Assembly (NCBI GenBank): GCA_030624695.1 | Contig: JAUXJP010000032.1 | Coordinates: 1-8,268, forward strand | Length of the DNA: 8,268 nt | From: Candidatus Dadabacteria bacterium | Lineage (GTDB): Bacteria; Desulfobacterota_D; UBA1144; Nemesobacterales; JAJCZQ01 | Direction: 5' to 3' | Part shown: in pieces, positions 1-6,213 of the stretch | Layout: every line of letters begins with the position of its first letter | How positions within the stretch are numbered: the first letter of the stretch is position 1 | Position numbers and translations under genes: made by a program | Notes under the pieces: generated by a model | The model's database searches: none | Told to the model about the DNA's origin: nothing | What the model saw: the letters and a program-made list of their open reading frames with translations, nothing else

Positions 1-1570
1 GAGCTTTATCCTCTTCTGATTTGGATTCAGCTTCTTCAACCATAGAATCAATTTCTTCCTTACTAAGACCGCTTGAAGCCTCAACTTTTATTTTTTGTTC
101 TTTCTGAGAGGCCATATCTTTTGCAGATACATGCATAATACCGTCAGCATCCGTATCAAATGTAACTTCAACTTGTGGTATTCCCCTGGCTGCAGGTGGA
201 ATCCCATCCAGGATAAACCTGGCGAGTGTCCTGTTATCCGCTGCCATCTGCCTTTCACCCTGTAATACATGTATCTCAACTGAAGTCTGATTATCTTCCG
301 CAGTGGTAAACACCTGGCTCTTTTTTGTCGGTATTGTTGTGTTTCTTGTTATAATTGGTGTCATTAGGCCGCCGAGAGTCTCAATGCCAAGTGAAAGCGG
401 TGTTACGTCAAGTAATAAGACATCTCTTACTTCACCTCCAAGCACAGCACCCTGTATTGCAGCACCCAATGCAACAACTTCGTCAGGATTAATCCCCTTG
501 TGTGGCTCTTTACCAAAGAATTCTGATACTAACTTCTGAACAAGCGGAATCCTCGTAGAACCACCAACAAGAATTATTTCGGAAATATCGGATGCTTTTA
601 AAACTGCATCCTTAAGTGCTTGCTTACATGGTTCCAGAGTACCTTTAACAAGTGAGTCAACTATTTGTTCAAATTTTGAACGTGTTATTTTTAATACTAA
701 ATGTTTAGGGCCTGATGCATCAGCAGTTATAAATGGAAGATTTATTTCTGTTTCAAGTTTGCTGGAAAGCTCTATCTTCGCTTTTTCTGCTGCTTCCCTT
801 AACCTCTGCTGTGCCATTTTATCATTACTTAAATCTATTCCTGAGTCTTTTTTAAACTCATCAATAATGTATTCAATAATTTTTCTATCGAAGTCATCTC
901 CACCAAGGTATGTATCACCATTTGTTGATTTTACTTCAATAACATTGTCACCGACTTCCAGTATTGAAATATCAAATGTCCCTCCGCCCAGGTCATAAAC
1001 GGCAATTATTCCTTCACTCTTTTTATCGAAACCATAAGCAAGTGCGGCAGCTGTAGGTTCGTTAATAATCCTTTTTACTTCAAGACCAGCAATTTTACCG
1101 GCATCTTTGGTCGCCTGCCTCTGGCTGTCGTTAAAGTAAGCAGGAACAGTTATCACAGCTTCTGTAACAGAATTTCCAATATAATCTTCAGCTGCTTTTT
1201 TTAATTTCATTAATATATTTGAAGAAATTTGAGGTGGCGAATATTGCTCACCTTCAACTTCAAACCATGCATCATCATTAGAAGATTTAACAATTTTATA
1301 AGGCAAATTACCTACTTCGTCTTTAACCTCTTCAAATCGTCTGCCAATCATTCTCTTATTGGAAAAGATGGTGTTTTCCGGATTAGCTACTGCCTGCCTT
1401 TTAGCTGAATCACCTACAAGAATTTCCTTATCCTTACCAAATGCTACAACTGAAGGAGTAGTCCTGTTACCTTCCTCGTTTATTATTATCTTCGGTTCTC
1501 CGCCTTCCACAATCGCAACAACAGAATTCGTTGTACCTAGATCAATTCCAATTATTTTTGAAGTCGCCAT
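1..1570 (-). CDS. dnaK: Molecular chaperone DnaK (Hsp70), first 523 residues; 3' end outside window
   Basis: DnaK is the ATP-driven Hsp70 chaperone of the cytoplasm, working with DnaJ and GrpE. The frame is open from ATG at 1570 to the window edge, covering about 82% of a typical protein of about 635 residues. The ATPase domain shows GIDLGTTNS (8-16), VPAYFNDSQRQATKDAG, NEPTAAALAYG and DLGGGTFDIS (from Asp193, with Thr198 matching E. coli catalytic Thr199). The linker and start of the substrate-binding domain are DVLLLDVTPLSLGIET (383-398), and LQGERQMAADNRTL follows. The part visible ends in the early lid helices (GLSKEEIDSMVEEAE). The Gram-negative-type insert near residues 85-110 is present. 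A ribosome binding site AGGAGG (1581-1586) sits 10 bases before the start in the short gap after rpoH. No separate promoter or CIRCE operator is visible there, so co-transcription with rpoH is likely. Confidence 0.97.
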   Translation of the reverse strand, partial: MATSKIIGIDLGTTNSVVAIVEGGEPKIIINEEGNRTTPSVVAFGKDKEILVGDSAKRQAVANPENTIFSNKRMIGRRFEEVKDEVGNLPYKIVKSSNDDAWFEVEGEQYSPPQISSNILMKLKKAAEDYIGNSVTEAVITVPAYFNDSQRQATKDAGKIAGLEVKRIINEPTAAALAYGFDKKSEGIIAVYDLGGGTFDISILEVGDNVIEVKSTNGDTYLGGDDFDRKIIEYIIDEFKKDSGIDLSNDKMAQQRLREAAEKAKIELSSKLETEINLPFITADASGPKHLVLKITRSKFEQIVDSLVKGTLEPCKQALKDAVLKASDISEIILVGGSTRIPLVQKLVSEFFGKEPHKGINPDEVVALGAAIQGAVLGGEVRDVLLLDVTPLSLGIETLGGLMTPIITRNTTIPTKKSQVFTTAEDNQTSVEIHVLQGERQMAADNRTLARFILDGIPPAARGIPQVEVTFDTDADGIMHVSAKDMASQKEQKIKVEASSGLSKEEIDSMVEEAESKSEEDKA

Positions 1571-1594
1571 ACTAAAAAAACCTCCTGGTTTATC

Positions 1595-2455
1595 TTAATT
1601 CACAATATTTTGCATATTGAATTTCAATTTTTTCTGCAATTTAGCAAGTGCAGATTTTTCTATCTGTCTTACTCGTTCTTTTGAGACTCCAAGTTCTTCT
1701 CCGATTTCATGAAGTTTTCTCGGATTATCAAGATAGAACCTTTCATTAATTACTTTTTTTTCTCTCTCGTTAAGGTTATCCATGCCTTTTCTCAGTTCTT
1801 CATGAGCAATGTTGTTATATTCTATATTCTCAACAAGCTGTTCCTGATTTATTCCCTTGTCAGGAAGAATATCAATATAGTTCATGGAACCATCGTCGCC
1901 GTTGACATTCTGATCAAGAGAGAAATCCCTTGAAGCATGCCTGAGTTCCATTTCTATTACTTCTTTTTCCTTTACTCCAAAATACGCAGCAACTTTTTTA
2001 ATCTCTTCTTCGTTCAGTTTAGAAGAAGAAATATTTAATTTTCTTTTTGCACTTCCTAATTTTTGAAATAACTTTCTTTGTGCCTGTGTTGTTCCAATTT
2101 TAACACTGCTCCAGAATTTCATGATATGCCCGTGTATACGGGCTTTAATCCACCAAACTGCATAACTTATAAGCCTGTAGCCTTTATAAGGATCGAATTT
2201 CTTTACCGCATGCATAAGACCAATGGTGCCTTCCTGGATTAAATCCATCAAAGGAAACCCATAGGATTTATATTCTCCGGCTATTTTCATTACAAACCTG
2301 AGGTTAGACAAAACAAGCTTATTAGCTGCTTCAAGATCACCATTTTCATGGTAAATTACAGCAGTTTCATATTCTTCCTGTTTTGAAAGCAGTGGATAGT
2401 TTTCTACCTCTTTCAAAAACAGATTCATAGATGTATTTAATGCTAATGCTTTCAT
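1595..2455 (-). CDS. rpoH: RNA polymerase heat-shock sigma factor, RpoH (sigma-32) type
   Basis: The 286-residue sigma-70-family protein directs RNA polymerase to heat-shock promoters. Length matches E. coli RpoH (284), and it lacks region 1.1. Similarity to E. coli sigma-32 runs throughout: MKALALN at the N-terminus, GDLEAANKLVLSNLRFV in region 2.1 (39-55), DLIQEGTIGLMHAVKKF in 2.2 (71-87), YRLISYAVWWIKARI in 2.3-2.4 (93-107), and TTQAQRKLF (122-130), the start of the RpoH box. A helix-turn-helix lies in region 4.2 (IGEELGVSKERVRQIEK, 251-267). Leu41 and Ala44 align with E. coli Leu47 and Ala50, residues tied to feedback control; E. coli Ile54 is Val48 here. The box deviates after KLF (QKLG rather than FNLR), so a RpoH-like group 3 factor is the cautious reading. 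It is co-oriented with dnaK, 24 bases away. Confidence 0.88.
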   Translation of the reverse strand: MKALALNTSMNLFLKEVENYPLLSKQEEYETAVIYHENGDLEAANKLVLSNLRFVMKIAGEYKSYGFPLMDLIQEGTIGLMHAVKKFDPYKGYRLISYAVWWIKARIHGHIMKFWSSVKIGTTQAQRKLFQKLGSAKRKLNISSSKLNEEEIKKVAAYFGVKEKEVIEMELRHASRDFSLDQNVNGDDGSMNYIDILPDKGINQEQLVENIEYNNIAHEELRKGMDNLNEREKKVINERFYLDNPRKLHEIGEELGVSKERVRQIEKSALAKLQKKLKFNMQNIVN

Positions 2456-2463
2456 TTTCTTAA

Positions 2464-2469
2464 CCTCCT
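2464..2469 (-). promoter_or_regulatory. Ribosome binding site of rpoH
   Basis: AGGAGG lies 8 bases before the ATG at 2455. If the promoter candidate is right, it is at or next to the 5' end of the transcript, so it cannot be sequestered by an upstream leader hairpin of the E. coli rpoH kind. Confidence 0.8.
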
Positions 2470-2473
2470 ATAT

Positions 2474-2504
2474 CCAAAATAAGCATCAACAGACGCTTGT
2501 CAAG
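2474..2504 (-). promoter_or_regulatory. Promoter of rpoH-dnaK, dual sigma-70 / RpoH-type match
   Basis: Reading the minus strand, a perfect TTGACA (2503-2498) is followed after 16 bases by TATTTT (2481-2476), a good housekeeping promoter. The same bases can be read as CTTG (2504-2501), 17 bases, then CTTATTTTGG (2483-2474). This fits every fixed position of the alphaproteobacterial heat-shock (RpoH) consensus as I remember it, CTTG-N17/18-CyTATnTnnG. Transcription would start near 2469, at the ribosome binding site, leaving a leader of only about 14 bases. Promoter existence is well supported by the motif and its location in the sole sizeable gap before rpoH. Which sigma factor uses it is inference. 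Confidence 0.6.
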
Positions 2505-2517
2505 AGGCTACAAGTCT

Positions 2518-2532
2518 TATTGTTTAACAATA
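2518..2532. repeat. 15-bp perfect palindrome between sucC and rpoH
   Basis: TATTGTTTAACAATA has 7-base arms around a single T. It ends 14 bases upstream of the -35 element of the rpoH promoter candidate, where an activator or repressor could bind. It is too AT-rich, and lacks a following U-tract, to be a convincing terminator for sucC. The dyad is certain; its role is unknown, and AT-rich short palindromes occur by chance. Confidence 0.35.
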
Positions 2533-2562
2533 TACGAGGGTTAGGAGAATAGATGAAATTGT

Positions 2563-3723
2563 TTATTTGGTGGCTTCTACTACTTTTGATGCAGCATCTT
2601 TCATATCTGTCCCGGTTTGAATGTCCAGTCCGGATTCAGAAAGAAGTTTTCTGCCTAATTCCACATTTGTACCTTCAAGCCTTACAATCAAAGGCACTTT
2701 AATTCCAATTTCATTTGCAGCTGTAATGATTCCTTCTGCAATGGTATCACATTTCATAATTCCACCAAAAATGTTAACAAAAATAGCCTTAACATTTTTA
2801 TCACTGAGTATCATTTTAAAAGCTTTAGTTACCTGTTCTGCAGTAGCACCGCCCCCAACATCAAGAAAATTTGCGGGCTCTCCCCCGTGAAATTTAATAA
2901 TGTCCATAGTTGCCATAGCAAGGCCGGCTCCATTAACAAGGCAACCAATATTACCGTCAAGATTTACAAAACTTATACCGACTTCTTTTGCTTCAAGTTC
3001 AAGTTCATCTTCCTCGGTTCTGTCCTGAAGCTTTTGAATATCGGGACGCCTGAAAAGTGCGTTATCATCAAAATTCAGTTTACCGTCCAATGCAAGAACA
3101 TCCCCGTCCCCTGTAAGTACCAATGGGTTAATTTCTGCAAGTGAGCAGTCTTTTTGTGTAAAGAGGTTGTATAAACTAATAATAAAAGACACCGTTTTAT
3201 TTACTGCTTTACCTTCAAGTCCCAGAAAATATGCAATTTTTCTGCACTGGAAAGGTTGTATGCCAACAGAAGGGTCAATGTATACTTTTAATATCTTTTC
3301 AGGTGTATTTTTGGCAACTTCTTCAATTTCTGTACCACCTTCGGGACTTGCCATTATAACTACCTGTTCACTGGTTCTGTCTATTACCATTCCAAGGTAA
3401 AATTCTTTTGCAATATCAGAGGCTTCTTCCACAAGCACCTTACCAACTATTTTGCCTTCAGGCCCAGTCTGATGAGTCACAAGTTTCATTCCGAGCATTT
3501 CTGATGCTATTGTTTCTACTTCTTCTGGTGAACCGGTTATCTTTACTCCACCGGCTTTCCCTCTTCCGCCGGCATGTATCTGGGCTTTAACGACCAGTTT
3601 TTCAGCATTTAAATCCGTAGCAATCCGTTTTGCTTCTTCTGCAGTAAACGCAACTTTTCCAATCGGCACTCCGACACCATAGTTTGATAATAGTTCTTTA
3701 GCCTGGTACTCATGTATATTCAA
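2563..3723 (-). CDS. sucC: Succinyl-CoA synthetase (ADP-forming) beta subunit
   Basis: With the alpha subunit SucD, this converts succinyl-CoA to succinate with substrate-level phosphorylation of ADP or GDP, or the reverse. The 386 residues match the usual length (388 in E. coli). The ATP-grasp domain has Lys46 and the nucleotide loop GGRGKAGG (52-59). The metal site EINPLV has Glu197 and Asn199, followed by Asp213. The C-terminal ligase/CoA-binding-like domain shows GNIGCLVNGAGLAMATMD (258-275), GGEPANFLDVGGGA (280-293) and NIFGGI (317-322). Start is TTG. Oddly, sucD, normally immediately downstream, is absent: the next gene is rpoH after 107 bases. The alpha subunit must be encoded elsewhere or upstream of the window, since beta alone is not a complete enzyme in known cases. 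The protein is not a beta-alpha fusion. Confidence 0.96.
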   Translation of the reverse strand: MNIHEYQAKELLSNYGVGVPIGKVAFTAEEAKRIATDLNAEKLVVKAQIHAGGRGKAGGVKITGSPEEVETIASEMLGMKLVTHQTGPEGKIVGKVLVEEASDIAKEFYLGMVIDRTSEQVVIMASPEGGTEIEEVAKNTPEKILKVYIDPSVGIQPFQCRKIAYFLGLEGKAVNKTVSFIISLYNLFTQKDCSLAEINPLVLTGDGDVLALDGKLNFDDNALFRRPDIQKLQDRTEEDELELEAKEVGISFVNLDGNIGCLVNGAGLAMATMDIIKFHGGEPANFLDVGGGATAEQVTKAFKMILSDKNVKAIFVNIFGGIMKCDTIAEGIITAANEIGIKVPLIVRLEGTNVELGRKLLSESGLDIQTGTDMKDAASKVVEATK

Positions 3724-3731
3724 TTCTAATT

Positions 3732-3736
3732 CCTCC
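3732..3736 (-). promoter_or_regulatory. Ribosome binding site fixing the TTG start of sucC
   Basis: GGAGG (minus strand) lies 8 bases upstream of TTG at 3723-3721, which opens the conserved N-terminus MNIHEYQAK. E. coli SucC begins MNLHEYQAK, so the homologous start and the ribosome binding site agree on TTG. No ATG in frame lies near. Confidence 0.85.
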
Positions 3737-3757
3737 GGGACGGGTAATACTTTTAAA

Positions 3758-4489
3758 CTATTTGCCCTTTATTTTTCTTAATACCCAGCTTAATGGATCA
3801 AAGTACTTGTCAGCAACTCTTTCCTTTAAAGGTATAATTCCATTATCGGTTATGTGAATATCCTCAGGGCATACCTCGGTGCAGCACTTTGTAATGTTGC
3901 AATAACCAACGCCTGCTTCGTCTTTTAAAAACTCCCTGCGGTCGATTTTTTCCATCGGGTGCATAACACGTTCTGCAATTTTGATCATAAACCTTGGGCC
4001 AAAAAAAGCATCTTTCCTTTCATGATTTCTAAGTATGTGGCAAACATTTTGGCACAGAAAACACTCTATACATTTCCTGAATTCCTGGATACGTTCAACA
4101 TCTTCCTGGTACATTGTAAATTCTTCGTCAGTAGCAGGAGTGAATTCAGGGATTTTTTTATTTACTTCGTAGTTCCATGAAACATCCGTTACGAGGTCTT
4201 TCATAATAGGGAAAGCTTTTATCGGGTAAACGGTAATCGGTTGTCCTTCCGGGAACTTGTCCATCCTTGATTTACATGCAAGCTGGGGTTTACCGTTAAT
4301 TTCAGTACTGCATGAACCGCACTTAGCTGCTTTACAGTTCCACCTTACTGCGAGGTCATGGTCATATTCAGCCTGGATATAATGAAGGGCGTCGAGGACA
4401 ACCATACCTTCTTCAACAGGGACTTTATATTCTTTTTCTTCCCCGCCATTTGCATCCCCTCTGAATACTCTAAGTATAGCTTCCGACAT
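3758..4489 (-). CDS. sdhB: Succinate dehydrogenase/fumarate reductase iron-sulfur subunit
   Basis: The 243-residue electron-transfer subunit links SdhA flavin to the membrane subunit. The plant-ferredoxin-like N-terminal domain carries [2Fe-2S] ligands Cys52, Cys57, Cys60 (NCKAAKCGSC) and Cys72. The C-terminal ferredoxin domain has CIECFLCQNVC, giving Cys140, 143 and 146, with Cys207 for [4Fe-4S]. Cys150, Cys197 and Cys203 suit [3Fe-4S]. The 197/203/207 spacing equals that of E. coli SdhB. His replaces the usual Pro after Cys150, and an extra Cys202 neighbours Cys203 (CNITKCCTEVCPE). I associate this signature with Sdh1-type enzymes, agreeing with SdhC. The ATG directly follows the sdhA stop, with a strong CGGAGGG at 4497-4503 inside the end of sdhA. 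sucC follows after 34 bases. Confidence 0.95.
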   Translation of the reverse strand: MSEAILRVFRGDANGGEEKEYKVPVEEGMVVLDALHYIQAEYDHDLAVRWNCKAAKCGSCSTEINGKPQLACKSRMDKFPEGQPITVYPIKAFPIMKDLVTDVSWNYEVNKKIPEFTPATDEEFTMYQEDVERIQEFRKCIECFLCQNVCHILRNHERKDAFFGPRFMIKIAERVMHPMEKIDRREFLKDEAGVGYCNITKCCTEVCPEDIHITDNGIIPLKERVADKYFDPLSWVLRKIKGK

Positions 4490-6211
4490 TTATGTACCCT
4501 CCGTAAATAGGCTTTTTAGTTCGTCCGGCATCTCGGGCAGCGGGGTTGTTGTAATATTCATAGTGTCGCCCTGAAGGTTAATTGATGAGTTTACCTTACC
4601 CCATTTTTCATCATCATAGCCTTCAAAATCTACCCTGCTGTGGGCCCCCCTGCTCTCTTCTCTCTGAAGGGCACATTTGGCTATAGCTTCTGATACCATG
4701 AGCATGGATTTCAGGTCTCTGCACAAATGCCATCCTGGGTTATACATTCTTGAACCTTCAATTTTAAGGTTTTTAGCCCTTTCTTTTAATTTATCAACTT
4801 CCGCAATTCCATGTTTTAGATTCTCTTCATTTCTGAAGACACCTATGTAGGTACCCATTACATCCTGAAGGTCCTGGTGTATTGCATATGGGTTTTCACC
4901 ATCAGTACTGCTGAATGGTGCAAGTATTTCATTTGCATAAGACTCTATCAGGTCAGCCGGGATATTAAGATTAGTGGAAAGGTTGTTTGCATATACTGCA
5001 GCGGCTTCACCGGATCTTTTACCAAATACAAGGAGATCTGAAAGGGAGTTGCCTCCGAGCCTGTTTGCACCGTGCATACCACCAGACACTTCACCTGCCG
5101 CGTAAAGCCCCGGTATTGTTGTAGCACAGGTATCGCCATCTACCCTAATTCCGCCCATTATATAATGGGTAGTTGGATATACTTCCATAGGGTCTTTTGT
5201 TATATCTACATCAGCAAATTCCATAAACTGGTGGTACATGCTAGGTAGTTTCTTCTTAATGTAATCGGCACCTTTATGGGAAATATAAAGATAAGCACCT
5301 CCGTGAGGTGTACCTCTTCCTTCTTTGACCTCTATGTATATTGATCTTGCAACAACGTCACGTGTACTTAGTTCCATTCTCTCAGGGTCATATTTCTCCA
5401 TAAATCTTTCGCCTTCTGAATTTCTAAGTATTCCACCTTCACCTCTCACAGCTTCGGTAACAAGTACTCCTCTTATACTGGGAGGCCATACCATACCGGT
5501 TGGGTGAAACTGGATAAATTCCATATCGATAAGTTCTGCACCGATATCATATGCCATAGACTGTCCGTCGCCCGTGTATTCCCATGAATTAGAGGTCACT
5601 TTATATGCCTTTCCGACACCGCCTGTAGCAAGTATTATTGATTTAGCTTTAAATAGTACAAATTTCCCGCTTTCTCTCCAGTATCCAAAAGCACCTGCAA
5701 TCTTATCACCATCTTTAATCAGGTGAGTAATTGTGCATTCCATGTACACGTCAATTCCAGTGTGTATACCTTTGTCCTGAAGTGTTCTTATCATTTCAAG
5801 GCCAGTTCTGTCGCCAACATGGGCAAGTCTTTTCCATGTATGTCCGCCAAATATCCTCTGGTTAATTTTACCTTTAGGGGTCCTGTCAAATACCGCGCCC
5901 CAGTGTTCAAGTTCTCTTACTCTTTCAGGGGCTTCTTTTGCATGATTAAACGGCATTTTCCAGTTGTTAAGCATTTTGCCGCCGTAAATAGTATCTTTAA
6001 AATGAGTTTTCCAGTCATCCTTTGGGTCAACATTAGCAAGAGCTGCCGCTATACCGCCTTCTGCCATCACAGTATGTGCTTTACCAAGTAGTGATTTACA
6101 GACAAGCCCTGTTGATGCACCCTGCGCTGAGGATCCAATTGCAGCCCTGAGGCCTGCGCCCCCGGCTCCTATAATCAATACATCATGAGTATGTGTTTCA
6201 TAATTTTCCAT
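4490..6211 (-). CDS. sdhA: Succinate dehydrogenase/fumarate reductase flavoprotein subunit
   Basis: This 573-residue FAD subunit oxidises succinate to fumarate, or the reverse, on the cytoplasmic face with SdhB. The N-terminal dinucleotide loop GAGGAG is at residues 15-20. His46 in AHTVMAEGGI is at the position that covalently carries FAD in this family. Active-site elements follow: HPTG (236-239), the TEAVRGEGG capping segment (252-260), Arg284 in STRDVVARS (the likely proton-delivery Arg), His349 in THYIMGGI, and GANRLGGNSL (381-390) near the flavin. Length and domain order are complete. The start lies 2 bases after the sdhC stop. The only nearby purine-rich element, GAGG at 6223-6226, is inside sdhC and 11 bases away, so translation probably depends on coupling. 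The stop TAA abuts the sdhB ATG with no gap. Sequence alone does not tell SDH from FRD; the oxidative TCA neighbours favour SDH. Confidence 0.95.
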   Translation of the reverse strand: MENYETHTHDVLIIGAGGAGLRAAIGSSAQGASTGLVCKSLLGKAHTVMAEGGIAAALANVDPKDDWKTHFKDTIYGGKMLNNWKMPFNHAKEAPERVRELEHWGAVFDRTPKGKINQRIFGGHTWKRLAHVGDRTGLEMIRTLQDKGIHTGIDVYMECTITHLIKDGDKIAGAFGYWRESGKFVLFKAKSIILATGGVGKAYKVTSNSWEYTGDGQSMAYDIGAELIDMEFIQFHPTGMVWPPSIRGVLVTEAVRGEGGILRNSEGERFMEKYDPERMELSTRDVVARSIYIEVKEGRGTPHGGAYLYISHKGADYIKKKLPSMYHQFMEFADVDITKDPMEVYPTTHYIMGGIRVDGDTCATTIPGLYAAGEVSGGMHGANRLGGNSLSDLLVFGKRSGEAAAVYANNLSTNLNIPADLIESYANEILAPFSSTDGENPYAIHQDLQDVMGTYIGVFRNEENLKHGIAEVDKLKERAKNLKIEGSRMYNPGWHLCRDLKSMLMVSEAIAKCALQREESRGAHSRVDFEGYDDEKWGKVNSSINLQGDTMNITTTPLPEMPDELKSLFTEGT

Positions 6212-6213
6212 TT

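Noticed and set aside
303..998. Plus-strand open frames opposite dnaK
   Set aside because: They run antisense through the conserved ATPase and substrate-binding domains of DnaK, with low-complexity Ser/Pro-rich products; shadows of the real gene.
1571..1594. CIRCE operator or separate heat-shock promoter before dnaK
   Set aside because: The 24-base gap has only the ribosome binding site. No TTAGCACTC/GAGTGCTAA arms and no convincing promoter pair were seen there or in the end of rpoH.
2456..2562. Intrinsic terminator after sucC
   Set aside because: The only dyads are the AT-rich palindrome at 2518-2532 and a 5-bp CTTGT/ACAAG pair overlapping the promoter; neither has a GC-rich stem followed by a U-tract, so read-through into rpoH remains possible.
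5723..6091. Plus-strand open frame of 122 codons inside sdhA
   Set aside because: It lies wholly antisense to a well-conserved flavoprotein gene, has no ribosome binding site of note, and its product is Cys/Phe/Ser-rich without a recognisable motif: a shadow of sdhA codon usage.
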